A stretch of 64,000 nucleotides of DNA from Sisyra terminalis (Eukaryota > Arthropoda > Insecta > Neuroptera > Sisyridae): assembly GCA_958496175.1 (NCBI GenBank), contig OY292278.1, positions 46,252,001 through 46,316,000 of the forward strand, given 5' to 3'. The notes under the pieces were generated by a model that was not told the DNA's origin, did not search any database, and saw nothing but the letters and a program-made list of their open reading frames with translations. Position numbers and translations under genes: made by a program. Positions 22,196-35,235 of the stretch are shown here, one piece after another. How positions within the stretch are numbered: the first letter of the stretch is position 1; each line of letters opens with the position of its first letter.

Positions 22196-24295
22196 AATTT
22201 ATATATATAAAAGAGAAAATATGTGAATATGTTCCGTATAGACTCCAAAACGGCTAAACCGATTTCAATAAGACTTACAGGAAATCTTCAGATTGACCTG
22301 GTGAGAAATCCTGTAGAATTTGGTGGCGATCGGAGCACTTTTCTTTTTGAACTGTCAGAGACAGCTTTTATGCACTACTAATATATAAATCTAGAGGGGT
22401 TTTTCGGTTGTTCCGTTATAACTATTGAATAATACATCCAATCAAAGTGAAATTTTGTATATATGTAAAGGATACATCGGCTTTGTCGATAGGCCAAGTT
22501 TTACTTAAGTGTTGGACTTCCAAAGTGCATTGCAGGGGCGTTAATGATTCAAAAATAACTACATTTTTAATTATAACTCATATCGACTAATATTTTGGAA
22601 TTAATTTTTTTTGAGATGAGTTAAAACTAATTAAGAACAAATTTTACTGATTTCCAACTCCAAAAGCTGTTGCGGAGGCGTTAATATTTAATATTATTAC
22701 CATTCCCAAAAGAACTTAATGAAATTCCTTACTGAAACTACTTAATTACTAACTGAACTTAATGATGGTTTGTTTCTAAATACATTAAAAATATTATTAA
22801 ATTGTATATATACGAAAAATTCAAGTATATGCTCAACTGTTGAAATGAAACAACAGTACAAACTTGAAGGCCAAAATGCGAGAATGGCAGCTTTAAATAT
22901 GTCGTTTAAGGAATCTGAACCGGTTGGAGGTATTTATTATTTGTTGTCAATTATAAATACATTAACACCTCTTTCCGAATTCATTAGTGACACCTTTAAT
23001 TCTACCTTTTTCACACATTTTGGCCTTCAAGCTTTCACTATGCTATTTCATACCACCCGCTGAGAACAGGTAGAGAATCGTTTGCAATTTTAACACCACC
23101 TTGGAATTTATCAAGTTTCGGTCACAATATTGATTATTATGGATCAAAGGTCAATAATTCGAACGTAAATTTCTGCCTACCTACATTCTTTCGTGCGATT
23201 CAAGAACAGGTTTATTGATTTCGATAATATTTTGTTTTCAGATACATCTTAGGCGTGTTTCGTCAAAAATGAGAATACAGAAGGTCACAAACAAGTCTAA
23301 TCTAAATAGTTGTACCAATATTTTATTCTTATTTCACTTATGATTCAAATTTAAGGACAGCTTTACTGATTTGATAGAAACTTTGTAATCAAGTTCAACT
23401 ATTTTTTTTTCGGAAGAAAAGGTTGCCTATTTACGTTTAATTTTTAATAATAAAAGTAGCATTCAGAAGAAGGCCAATTAATATAAATAAACGGACATCC
23501 ATTAATTGGATATAAATTGGACTCTGCTTAAATATCTGTGTTCTTTTTTAAGATATCAAAAAATCAGCATACTTTAAACCAGAGGTGGCCAACCCAAATG
23601 ATACTGCGGGTCACTTAGAAAATGCATCATAATTCCTAGGGCCACTTTTGAAGTTATATCTCAAATTCTTCTTACTAAATTTAGATACACTGTAAGCATT
23701 TTTCTGAAATTGGTTTTCTCCACTTTGGTCATTATAAAATTTAAACATTTTATAAAAGTCGAATGCATCTCGTGGGTCTAAAAAAATTGTCAAGAAGTGC
23801 CTTTTGACAACCTCTGTTTTATATAAACAATGAAAAATGTATCTTTTATCTACATATACAAAATTCGTATATTAATTTATGCAGATTTCAAAAACTCAAA
23901 AAGTTCTGCACCGATTTAACTGAAATTTTGCCACGATATACAATCCGCTTTAAAGATTCAAATATTGTTTTTATTTTTTCCTAGCATTTGTAACATTCTT
24001 ACGACCGCAAGAAACAGCTTTTTCAAAGGTCAATACAATAGCCGCTAACTGTCAATACTTCATTGGTATGATAGTGCAGTGATTTTTAGAGGTAGACCTA
24101 ATTTCCTAATTTTCTCGAAACGTAATTGGTAAATGTATATCTATTTAATTGGTACAGCAAGGGATGCTGCGGGTTAGTAAAGGAGGTGATTCTAATAATT
24201 CACAGCCTTTATTTTCCTAAATTCAATTTATTTATTTACAACCATTCACAACCATAAGCTGACAGAAGAACGTCTGCCGGGTTCAGTTAGTATTA
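22196..24295 (+). mobile_element. Helitron-like repeat block
   Basis: The left part starts at TATATATATAAAAG and carries GTTCCGTATAGACTCC and CGGCTAAACCGATTTCAAT. The right end has ACGTCTGCCGGGTTCAG before TTAGT. From memory these are typical of non-autonomous Helitron-like or similar insect repeats whose ends lack inverted repeats. Internal phrases recur (TGCATTGCAGGGGCGTTAAT at about 22530; TGTTGCGGAGGCGTTAATAT at about 22670). The 97-residue frame at 22770-23063 is not recognised. The block may be several adjacent elements. Confidence 0.42.
23580..23816. mobile_element. 237-bp hAT-like MITE inside the Helitron-like block
   Basis: The left end CAGAGGTGGCCAAC and the right end inverse CAGAGGTTGTCAA show the CAGAGGT start common in hAT elements. 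The flanking 8-mers (CTTTAAAC and TTTTATAT) match only in part. The minus frame inside (60 residues) is not supported as a gene. Confidence 0.5.
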
Positions 24296-25769
24296 TTTAA
24301 AAAAATTAGTTGATTTGAAAATACGTATATAGAAATAAAAAAGTTGCATTTCTACCAAACTATAAGGCAATAGTTAGTCTGCGTCATAAATTTTGTTGAG
24401 ACTAAACCATTCGACATTATAAAGCACAAGCTTTTGATATTTTTCAAACTCTAATCCACTTTTTCAAATTTACCTTACAATTTCAATTTAACAAAATGTA
24501 TTATTCCATTTGAACCGACATAATTCCCAATTGAATGCATCTACTTTCCACCGTCCCACTAACATTGTTACAATTATTTTCCTAGTTTCGAAAATAAATT
24601 GTCAGACACCAACGTTTATCCTATTTCCCTTTGTTAATAGCTTTTTATATTCGAGCAAATACAAACTGCATAAATATTTTATACCCTGCTTCCCATAAAC
24701 GATGCATAACTCATACAAATATTCCAAAAATAGTTTCCTTTTTGTTCGGCATTTGCTCGATAGCAATAAATGAAATTGTCCTAAAATGCGGGGGCCAAAA
24801 GGTAGAGCGTAGCACATTGCTGGATATTATTTGGAGAAGGGAATTACAATAATAAATCATTTTGGTATAAAGTTTCTTTAAAGTTGGCCACTAACGTATT
24901 ATAGTTGAATGTGTTTTGATGAGAGTAAAACGTTTCTTACTATTTTATGTTGCATGAAACGTTTGAGTTCAATTTGTTTCCAAATTATTATTACGTGTAC
25001 AAAGATTGCTTTCTTAGAAAACATCACACGCGAAAAACATTACTTTTAGCGCTTCAGATCTGTCCTGTGCATCTGGCTGTGAGGGCAATAGTGATGGAAG
25101 GATGAAATTGAAGTTTTATATTGAGGAGGACGACTGGCATTTCAGACTGTGGATCGTTTTTGTGTGGTTGCTTTGGTTTTGTGCTGGAAAGTTTAAATGG
25201 ACATATTTTCAGTGTCACGTACGTGGGAAATATGATATCCTTTCAGAAGTGAAGTGAATAGGATTTGAAAATGTACACCGACACTGAGATGAGACTATTC
25301 AGTTTGCATTTAATTTTACTTCTTGTATTATAGTATACGTACAACTTTCTTACGGAAAACTGTATTTGATTTTTGAAACAAACTTACTTATATTTTCGTT
25401 TTGAAACGTATCATTAAAACTACTAAGTCTGAAATAACATTCGTCATAATTTTATTGTACTAAACCTAAAATTCCTTTAGATTTCAAATATTTATGGTAT
25501 AACCACAAAAGTTTTGTTTACAGAACTGAAACTAAACTGGTTCATAACATATTTTACTTAATCCAAGTTTTGTAAAACTTTACTTAGAGAATTAAATTAC
25601 CAAACGTTTTAATGCAAAAAGCTTGAACTGTTTTCAGTACAGAAATAAAATAGAAAAATGTTAACATTTTGATCTGCAAATCAACAGAAGTCAACTTGTA
25701 GTTTTTATAAAATTAACTTTATGAAATAAGAACACATCTAAGTAAAATTGATAAGGTATCAGAAGAATA
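24296..25769. other. gene-less stretch
   Basis: I see no recognisable gene. Overlapping opposite-strand frames at 24510-24852 have no motif. A slightly GC-richer patch at about 25020-25280 has no assigned role. Confidence 0.4.
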
Positions 25770-28700
25770 ATTTAAAGATAATACTCAACAGTTATAAAAA
25801 CTAAATTATAAGTAGTTTTTTTTTTAAATTTAAAATTATTGTCTGTAACTGTATTCGTACCATGAAAAGAATTCGGTTTTAAACTTCTATTGCAATAGGG
25901 ATTTGGAGAGTATACAGAAGAATTTGCAATGATGAACTTTGGATCTAAAATATGAAAAAAAAAAAAAGAATAGTCAAGATTTTTTGATATAGCGATTATA
26001 TTTACCTGTTTGGTTAACAGAATATAGTTCTCAGGTGGACAAGAAGACAAGGGAGTTGATTTGAAATTCGGTGATGAGTTTGAAAGTCCGTAGCAGGCAA
26101 ACTCCAACATGGGTGAAATGTGGATCTGAAATACTGAAAAATATTAGTACACTGATAGAAGGATTTTTTTGTATTTAAAAAGATTTGTTAATAGTTAATA
26201 AATGATTTGTTAGAGGATCGGTCTTTAACAAATATTTATTAACAGTTAATAAATCATTTATTAACGGTTATTTCTTTGTGCCAACCAAATATTTATTAAT
26301 ATTTAATAAATGATTTATTAGAGATAAAGAGATCCATTGCATACTAATAAATGTTGTTAATAGTAAAAAAATATTTCTTTTACTCAAAAAAATAGCGGAA
26401 AAAGTTTTTAATAAATTGATTTATTAAATACAAAAAAATCCTTCTATCAGTGTAGTGTTGAGTAACTAAGAAGTTTTATTTATCTTTTTTCTTGATTTAA
26501 AAGACGAAAAGAAAACAGCAAAAGCAAAAATTAATGATAAAGAAATAAATAAGCTACAATTATAGAACTAATGTTTATAGTTAAGGGAAAAAGAAGTGGT
26601 ATAAAAACTTTTCATTCGTTAGTATTCAAAGAAATGATTGATAAGGTAGGTTGGAATCTTAAAAGATCTAACTTTGATAAAATTAATCAAAAATTATAGG
26701 ATTAACACTTATAAAGAACAAAGACAATTTTTCCTATTTTAAATGAAATTAGTTTTTGATAGATTATGTTCCCATTGAGGGTATTGATTTACTGATAAAA
26801 AATATAAGAAACACAAGAAAATAGCCATAGAATTGCGAGATAAAGTAAATGTCTTTTATGTCGGAAATGTTTCCTCAACTATCATAGACTTAAACTAAGA
26901 TTCATGAGCTTCACAAAGAAACTCTTGTGATCTGGAAAAGAAAAAATCTTTTTAATTTAATAAAATAGCAAAGTTTATCTTTACTAATAATAATACAAAA
27001 AAACGTTAGTAAAGTAAAATCAATGTATCAATGTAAATATGGAAAAATATTCGTAAGTTAAGACAATTCATACTAAGTAATGAATAAAAAATAAGGCCAA
27101 TCAATTGATTACAAAATATGATTTAGTTTGATTGTCATAGACACTATAATAAAAAAAAATAGACAAATCCTTAAGCAGAATGCACTTTTGTTGAAAAATT
27201 AATTATAATTTATATTTTATGTATTTTTAATTATTAAAAAAATATTAGATTAGAACAAATAAAGAAGGTCGAAACAAAGTTGAGTTACTAGGTGATTAAT
27301 TCAATCTCAGTTTTCAAATTGAGTCTTCAACATCATTCACCACCGAAGAATTTGTACAGATTGACCGTTGATCTAAAATATCGAAAAAAAAAATTAGCAA
27401 AGTTTTTTAACTGAACCAATTTACTTACCATTTTTGTTGGCCCAACATAATATACGAAGCAGAAAATAATCTTCTATTTTGTCAGAATTATAAGTAACTG
27501 ATATTATAATAAAATACCCCAATAAATAAATGGATCTTCTATTGTAAGTACCCAAATAATTATGTATATAAAAACGAAATAAAAATATTTATGTTATAAC
27601 TAAATTAATATACATATCATATATATAATTTTTACTTTAAAAAAACAACTTAATTGCTAAGGGTAGGTAGGCAGGTTTTGTGAGAAAAGAGTTCAAATTA
27701 TGAAAATTTGTTTTTTTTTTAAATGAAAGAAAGGCCACTAATTAATGGTAATGATACTTTCGTATCTTTAAGATGTATAAAATTCTTTATTTGTTTATAA
27801 ATTTATAATTTTTTTTACAATTAAATATACACAAAATTTTGATAGTTGAAGTGCACGAGCAGTAGCTCTATATCATAAATGATATCAATGTTTGAATGAA
27901 TAAAAATTTGCTGAAAAATAATACTTCAAAAAAAATTATCCTAAAATAAAATTAAGTATTAAACCTAAAATAAAAATACTAGCAAAATAACAATGTAAAC
28001 AAGAATAAAGTTAAATAAAGTAATAGAAAAGCTGTAAGAGAAAATATAACTTAGTATCTAATTAGTTGAACAATTTAAATGATACCTGTGCTTGAAAGTT
28101 TCAATGCCTTTTAATAATAACAGCTACACCTTTAATTGTCCATTTAAGGCAGGATTTGATAAATAGTTCTGCAATAAATAAAAATAACAACAGTATTAGT
28201 AATATTAAATAAATCAATAACAATGAAATCAATTAGTATCTATTATTAAACACTGCAATAGAACTTTTTAAAAGAAATCAATTATAATGGCTAAAAAAAA
28301 ATTGTTAAGCCAACAATTAAAAAAACAAAAAAATAACGATCAATTTAATAACTAAGTTGGGAAAATTGTTTAAATTAGAATAAAAATAAAATTCAGAAAA
28401 GAGAAAAATTGTTATTAAAATATTCATATCTACAATGAAAAATTGGTTAAATAGTTTGGAAAAAAGCTGTAAAGGAAAAATTGTTAAAATTAGTGTTTCA
28501 AGAATGATCTGAAAAAGAAAAATAAAGCAAAATAACAATGTTAACAAGGATAGATATATCAATGCAAATAGGCTGAACAATAATTATAACAATATACAAT
28601 TGCTGTAAAAGGAAAACAATTAAAAACAAGCAATAATAAGTCAAGTATAATGAAAATTTTATTAAATAATTAAAAATGTTTTAAATAAACAAGATATTAA

Positions 28701-29110
28701 GATTTTACCTGTTTTTGCAAGTTTCAATGCCTTCAACCAAAATCAACTATACCAATCAATATCCATATAAATTTTTAATTTTTAAAAATTTAATCACTCA
28801 ATCAATTTCAAATTTTACTTCACCAAAATAATCATAAGAACTTTATTCATAAAATATTGCACATTTTAAAAGTTTTTTAATTAATAATTTAAAACTTTGA
28901 ACTAATTTTCTTCAAATAATTATTATTGAAACAACAAGTGAGTTTGTTTATTATTTTACACCTTCAATTGTTTTGCATTGTTTCTGCAATCGTTCTGTGC
29001 AGTTTTAAGCCGCTTTATTCGCAATGGCAATTAATGAGACAAACAATGTTCTTTTCTTTTCTCACACATTGAGTTTTTCAATTAAACGTCTCTCTCATTC
29101 CGTTTTCAAA
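25770..29110 (-). other. locus B of the small-exon family
   Basis: This minus-strand locus has the same order of blocks as locus A: a 5' block (29105-28925), and two copies of a block ending at donors (exon edges 28709 and 28086, both preceded by GGCATTGAAACTT). A 56-bp intron follows at 27428-27373, then a unit near 26934. A clean exon at 26125-26006 (120 bp, TTTCAG before, GTAAAT after) is followed by a 61-bp intron (26005-25945). In phase 0 that exon gives 40 residues (starting IHISPMLEF, ending LLTKQ) and continues as IQSSSLQILLYTLQ to a stop. The corresponding frame after the 56-bp intron, TKMINGQSVQILRW, is similar, which hints at coding. No known family recognised. Confidence 0.5.
26150..26452. 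mobile_element. 303-bp Tc1/mariner-type MITE with TA duplication
   Basis: The ends CACTGATAGAAGGATTTTTT and its inverse AAAAAATCCTTCTATCAGTG are perfect, and each is flanked by TA (26148-26149 and 26453-26454), the standard Tc1/mariner target. The interior is made of repeated TTAATAAATGATTTATTA-like units. It lies in an intron of locus B, just upstream of the exon at 26125-26006. Confidence 0.88.
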
Positions 29111-30061
29111 TTTTTGTAACAATTAAATCTTGTGGTCCAAAGGTCAATTTTGAAATAAACGTTTTTTTACTTAATTATGTAAACTTTGTAAAGTTTGAAA
29201 ATGAAATAAAAAAAAATCGTCTAGTTTTTAATAAACATTTTGTATAAATGTAAAAATTTTATTAATAATTTTTTTTTAATAATTAAAAATTGAAATTATT
29301 TAACTGTTAAATTTTTAATAATTAAATTATGGCGTAAATCATTGCTATTTAAGAGTTATTGAAAATATGATCAATCCAATATTTCACTTCATTAGAATAA
29401 AAATAATAATTAATTAATTAAAAATTTATCTTTTTCTTTTTAATTTTCCTCTAATGTCCCAAAATTTTGTTTCTAGTTCTAATACTTTCACTAAAATAAA
29501 TATATCTATGTTTACCGTTTTTGATACAATAATTCTGCAACTTTTTCTTCGAAATTGTAAGTGGTTGAATAACATAATTATTTGACCATATAACTACTGT
29601 TCTTAAATTAATATCATCTTATAATTTTTAGATTAATAAAGTACCAGAAAACTTCAATTGATAGACAAGGAGACGTTGGATTTTTATATAAAGAAACGAG
29701 AATAGAAGACCAAGTCTCTCAATTTGCTTATCCAGTAATGTGTTTAAAACTTGATGACCATTGATTCTTTTAATTAAAAGGACTATTATTATTTTGGTAG
29801 TTCCAATAAAATGTGTTCAACAACACAAAATTAAATCAAAGTCCAAACGGGTTTCTTGACGTAATATTCCAGGTACCTATCAGTGGTTTTCCTCACTGAT
29901 CATCAAACATCAAGTAAATTGCATCTCTTTCCGCTCACTGAAGAAATGGGTAATCGAAATACGTACTAAGAGCATTTCGTTAAAAAACCTATTGGTTCAA
30001 TATTGTATTGCCAAATTGTTCAAAGCCAACAAAAAACTTTACTTGAAAATGACATTTTTTA
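29111..30061. other. gene-less stretch with a dispersed direct repeat
   Basis: No gene seen. A phrase beginning AAATTAAATCAAAGTCCAAA at 29829 and continuing into CGGGTTTCTTGACGTAAT recurs near 30220 and, in part, near 30712. The last two copies share about 35 bp more upstream (GAGTAAAATTTACCA). This looks like fragments of one repeat family. Confidence 0.5.
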
Positions 30062-30175
30062 AGGGGGCATTCATGAATTACGTGAAACGTTTAGGGGGGA
30101 TGGATATCGAGCAAAATCTCATACAATCTCACGTGGACGAGAAGATGGTCTCGGCATATATTACGTAATTGTTTT
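30062..30175. mobile_element. short MITE-like repeat
   Basis: GGGGGCATTCATGAATTACG at the left and ATATTACGTAATTGTTTTT at the right form imperfect inverted ends around a GGGGGG-containing centre. This is the form of a common insect MITE type. No TSD is evident. Confidence 0.4.
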
Positions 30176-30319
30176 TAAAATTGTGGAGTAAAATTTACCA
30201 GAAGTAGATTATAAAACACAAAATAAATCAAGGTCCAAACGGATTTCTTGACGTAATGTTTCAGATACCTTTCATCAATCCTGATTGATATAAAATTTAT
30301 AATATTATATACCATTAAT

Positions 30320-30561
30320 TGACTCATTTATTTTGAAAGTGGCGTAAGTCCATTTCAAGGACGGTCCATATAGTGATTCTTCTTGTAACTAGAACAAAGT
30401 ATTGCTAAGTTTTCAGAAATTACTGATTTCATTTTAGTTGTTAACAAAAACGCCAATTATTCTCTCCTCCTTAGTATCTTATGTTCCTATGGTTAAAAAT
30501 GATAATACTATAGGGATTGTTCTTGAAATAGACTTAACTCACTTTCAAAATAAACGGTTCA
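30320..30561. mobile_element. MITE, family with GTTTATTTTGAAAGT ends (copy 2)
   Basis: The left end TGACTCATTTATTTTGAAAG and right end inverse TGAACCGTTTATTTTGAAAG continue into AAGTCCATTTCAAGGAC and its inverse: about 40-bp TIRs. The interior is shared with copy 1 at 11883-12116. Confidence 0.8.
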
Positions 30562-31329
30562 ATTATCGATATTTTCATGATATATAAATTTATGGAATAA
30601 TACAATCTGTGATATCTTAGGACTTAGAGTACAAAAGGTTTTTGGATAGAAATTAGGAAATTCCATCCTAAATTGCAATTTAGGAGTAAAATTTACCAAA
30701 AGTAAATTATACAACGCAAAATTAAATCGAAGTCCAAACGGATTTCTTAAAAACGAAGGCTGTTGGCAAATTTAGTAAGTCATGTCAATTGAAAAATCAC
30801 ACAATCATTGAAATACATTTTTTTAAGGCAACTCTTATCTGCATTTCTGATGCTAATGGGGAAGCTGGAGGAAACGTGATCTCCTGCTTTTCATTGCTGG
30901 TATTATACAATTTGTTAACAGTTACTGGTGGCTTCATTCTTCTATGCAAGATTCTATTGTGCAGTATTTTCTTTTAGAAATAAACTTTAAGTTCCACGTG
31001 ACGAAGTCACGGGTATTAGCTTATCATATTATATAGCTGTATATATTTTTGTCAAACTGATTCATTTGTGGAAAGTTTTATTACCTCAATGGTACAAAAA
31101 AGATCAATAAACTTTCACATTTTATAAGTAAGATTGTTGCAAATTTTGTTAGATCAATAACAAACAGTGCTGGACTGGCCCACCGGGATACCGGGAATAT
31201 CCCCGTGGGCCTACTGGCCCACAAATATAGTAATTTTTTTTATTTTTTCTAATAAAATGATATTAAATTTTTACAATTGTTATTCTGTCTATTTCAATTT
31301 AACTTGTTAATTGAACTTTATCTGTTTCT

Positions 31330-32720
31330 CTTTGTTAATTGTACTTCAACAACAGGAGAAAATATTTGTAACCAATTATGCGAAATTTTAAAAAAATATG
31401 AAAATACTTATGAAGGTTTTAATGCAAGGTTAAATCAAGTTCATACTTGGTGTTGTGCACATTTATTAAATTTAGTTATTACGGATATTACACAAAAAAT
31501 CAAAGAAGCCATCTCACAATTTGGTATCTTAGATACATATACGGTTTTCTTAAAAGAATCTTATAAACAACTTAACGTATGGCGAGAATTTAGTAAATTT
31601 AAATTTATTTCTACTATTGGAGAAACACGTTGGTGGGCTAAAGATAAGACATTAAGAAAAATGTTTGGTACATTTAATAGTATATCTGGAATTATATTTT
31701 TCGTCAATGTTTTGCAGACTTTCTATGAAATTTCTATATCCGAAAAGTTTAACAAAGAAATTAGTCATCGAGGAAACACTATTTTGACCGCATTTGTAAA
31801 ATTTGATATTATTTTAACAACTCAAATATTTTTTAACGAACTTCTGAAGAAACAGCACCTTTGTCTTCATACTTACAAACATCAGCTATGGATAGTACAA
31901 TTGCTTTAATATGGTAAAAAATACGACTGATTTTTTTGTAAACAAAGATTTTAATACTGTTTATTAAGAAGCACTAAGTTTTACATTGACAAAATTGAAG
32001 GCATTGGAAATTTTGATCTCTCCAAATTGAAGAAATGTTATGTCTAACAAATATAAGAATAAAACGGATAATTCTAACGATATAATTATATCTTATTATT
32101 ATATCTTATATACGATATAATTATATATAATATTCGTATTAGTGTGTATAATGTTAGTATATGTATAGTGTGTAGATGCAGTTATCAGTAACATGAATAA
32201 ACGATTTTTAAAAAATGATCTCTTTATAGTGATATAATCTGTTTAAATCCAAATAATTTCCCACAAATTTAAAGTATGAAATATACCAAGTCATATTTTT
32301 GAACATGTAACTAATTAAATAAATATAAAATTTAATAAAAATATAACGAAGAAATTTTTGAAAGCATAACCAATAGATTTCCAAAAAAGAGGTAAATTTT
32401 AAATGCTACTTTAGCAGAAGTGGACTGTTTTGGGATAAAGACGATGATGAAGAGATTAATACAGGAAGATCATATCAATTATGCAATACAATTATATTTT
32501 ATGCTGTTATAAAGTTTTGCAAAAAAATCTTTTCGATGCATTAGCATACTGAAATTTATTTTTAGCGTATAAATTTGCTATTACATACTTTATAATCAAC
32601 ACAAGTATCTTGTGAAAGATCATTTTCAAAGTTGAAATATATTATAAATCGATTAAGAAATTATTTAAGTCATAGCATTAGGAAGCATTTATGCTCATGG
32701 TGTGTGAAAAAGATATTCTA
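31330..32720 (+). pseudogene. hAT-family transposase (ZMYM1-like), truncated
   Basis: The open frame to 31909 reads like the middle of a hAT transposase of the ZMYM1/DUF4371-like group: VHTWCCAHLLNLV (family: VHCxAHxLNLV) and ETRWWAKDKTLRKMFG (family: TRWWSKxKAL). The N-terminal zinc finger and first catalytic part are missing. About 700 bp later the same strand encodes the C-terminal dimerisation motif, STQVSCERSFSKLKYI then NRLRNYLS. The region between has stops. This is a decayed transposase; the open frame of about 190 residues is long by chance preservation, not evidence of a working protein. Confidence 0.75.
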
Positions 32721-32734
32721 AATTACGTTGACAA

Positions 32735-33711
32735 CAGTGGCGTAACTACCTAGGAGCTAGGTGAGGCTGTGCTCCGAGGCCCTCAAGTTCAGGGGGCCCT
32801 TGAATCCTTACCAGAAATCTCGATCGAATTGAACTTTTGGAAATTCATCAAGCCTGGATTTAAACGAAGTCATTGATACTTTTGCGAAAACTAAAGCTGG
32901 GAAAAAATTGTAAATATAATTGCTATTTAGTCAGTTGGTAGGCCCGACCTTTATATAATAAACCAGGCCTTCTTAAACTATGGGTCGTGACCCCAGATGA
33001 GGTCGGACAGCAAAATTCTGGGGTCGCGAAAGATTTTAATGTCAAATTTTTAAATGAGCACATCCATTTCATTAAATTTTACCTTTAATTTTAATTGAAT
33101 AACTACTTCTCAACGACTGTGTTCGAATATATTCGAGCAAATTAAGACGAACAAAATTCCCTTTTATTTATGCTACTGCAAACAATGCAATTTTGACGAA
33201 AAATAGAGCATATTTTGTAACTATAATAAATACAATTTTACAACTTTTTGAGCAATTTTTGATTTTTGTATGTTTCTAAACGAATTCTAAAACTATGTAT
33301 TTTCATATGTATATGTATATTTTTACCTAATAAATAACTCATCAAAAAATATTTATTTATCTTTTTTTAATATTTGTATAGGGTCGCCAGGAAACTCATA
33401 ATCATAAATAGGGTCATAAATGAAAAAAGTTTAAGAAGCCCTGTAATAAACCCTTGGATCTTCTCTCTTTCGTTTTATTAGCCAAACCTACACGAAGTAT
33501 TATTTGTAATTTATGTTGTTACTGTTTAATAATTTTATTACCTGCCCTGCAGTGCACAAAAAAGAGCTTAAGTAGCTTAGAATTTTTAAAGTACTTGTAT
33601 ATTTCATATTTTCATTTGATAAAACATAATCAGTTTACATAGCAGTGGGTGGCAGTGGGACCCCATTTTTTAATTTGTCTCAGGTCCCTTGGTTACCTAG
33701 CTACGCCACTG
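32735..33711. mobile_element. 977-bp non-autonomous hAT element with perfect TSD
   Basis: The left end CAGTGGCGTAACTACCTAGG is inverse to the right end TACCTAGCTACGCCACTG. A perfect 8-bp duplication GTTGACAA lies at 32727-32734 and 33712-33719. No transposase is visible. It lies just downstream of the C-terminal motif of the surrounding hAT transposase. Confidence 0.93.
32964..33443. mobile_element. 480-bp hAT MITE nested inside the 977-bp element
   Basis: The left end CAGGCCTTCTTAAACTATGG and right end inverse CAGGGCTTCTTAAACTTTTT, each followed inward by GGGTCG-type sequence. A perfect 8-bp TSD TAATAAAC lies at 32956-32963 and 33444-33451. Confidence 0.93.
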
Positions 33712-34013
33712 GTTGACAATAATAGGGTAACTAATATAATGAGAGAAAAAGGGGCGCAATAGTCCTTTTAGGACGCAACGCAGAGGAACTCGCATAAGAG
33801 GCCCCCAGATCAAAGGAAAAAAAAAATAAGAGAAAAAAGTACAATATTAAAACTCCTGTTTAAGAACAAATATTTATGTAGTTATTTCTAATTATTTAAT
33901 TTTAATATTATTAAAATTAATATACATTTTTGATTTTTTTTTCTTAAATTTAATATTGTGGGCCTACGTCACCAATGTTTCCCGAGCGTATATGTGTTTT
34001 CCGTCCAACCCTG

Positions 34014-35235
34014 GTAATTAATACAATTTATAATAAGTATTATTTGAGTTAGTCATCTCGAGTAGAATAAATCATAAAGTATTTTGTAAGACAAACGTTA
34101 CAACGGTAACCTAACAGAAAAAATGTATAAAACAAATGTTTACATTTTCTTGGCATTTAAAAATAATTCATCGCAAGAAAATTTGTTCTTTTAACGATTG
34201 AAATTTATATCTGTCATAGATTTAATCAAATCAATTCTTATTTCCTTCAACCATCTATTGTTGAATTTCTATGTAGGTATGCGCATAGTGGAAAGAAGAA
34301 ATTCCCATCGTAAATTCCAAACGATTGAAACACCGTGTTTCGTTTATCGTTTTCGATTTTTTTCCATTATCTTTTTATGGACATTTTCTCGATCCAGATC
34401 TCGATGGATCGTAGCTCTACACATAATAAAGAGTCGTAAGTGAGTTTCTACGATTACGTCCAAATATGGACAGGTCGTTATAGGCCGAACCATGGCGCGG
34501 CGTTACAAAAGGTGCTACCACCAGACAGCCAATATGTGAATGCCTTCACCACAAATATCTAATTGTTACATATTTTTTCCACATTGCAAACGGTTTGCGA
34601 TGGCATTTACTCGAAAATTCCATGCAAAATGAATCAATGAGCCAACATAGTGACAAAACAGGAAACCACTCTCTTATCAATACCACTGGCGACATTTTAG
34701 TTGGTTGATTATTTCGTGTAGTAATAATAATAATAATGAGGTGTGCTCGGCCACATAATATAATACTCTATATTTGTACCTGTACAACTGGTAAGTATAT
34801 TATCTGTAAGTCGCTCCATTTTTCCATAAATTATTTTTGATAGCGTTTCGTTTTTGAAGCGCGAGATCACAATTAAGATTATTTCACGTGTTTGTATAAA
34901 TTTCCAATTCAAATAAAGAAATATAACACGTAATTTGTTCTAATCGTTTTCGAAAATGTTATGAAACTTTGTTACAAAATCTGTCAATCAATTAACATGC
35001 CAATTATAAACTAAACGAAAACGCTTAGGAAATATACGTACGTGCTTCATAGACTGGAAGAAAAGCTATGGAATCACTTCGTAGAAGTACTGGCAACGGA
35101 AAAATTTATTAAACACAATGATTACTTTAAATGAAAAACAACTTGACCAGAATTGAATCGATTTCCAAGTAAATTTAATGCCTATCCGTAATGGTTATCA
35201 ATAGTTATCCGTAACACAACTGTCCAAAATATGGA
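34014..35235. other. gene-less stretch
   Basis: No gene recognised; short frames at 34198-34443 and 34709-34912 have no motif. A (TAA)n microsatellite is at about 34721-34737. Confidence 0.4.

Larger units (their letters stand above)
31165..34013 (+). mobile_element. hAT transposon remnant with nested hAT insertions
   Basis: The left end CAGTGCTGGACTGG and right end inverse CAGGGTTGGACGG are hAT-type ends. The flanking 8-mers ATAACAAA and GTAATTAA agree at 5 of 8 positions, consistent with a decayed TSD. The element contains transposase pieces (31330-31909 and about 32590-32720) and, downstream of them, a 977-bp hAT insertion that itself contains a 480-bp hAT insertion. Confidence 0.7.

Noticed and set aside
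28317..28580. 87-residue hydrophobic minus-strand frame as a membrane protein
   Set aside because: The Leu/Phe/Ile richness follows from T-rich intron-like sequence of locus B containing several acceptor-like CAG sites.
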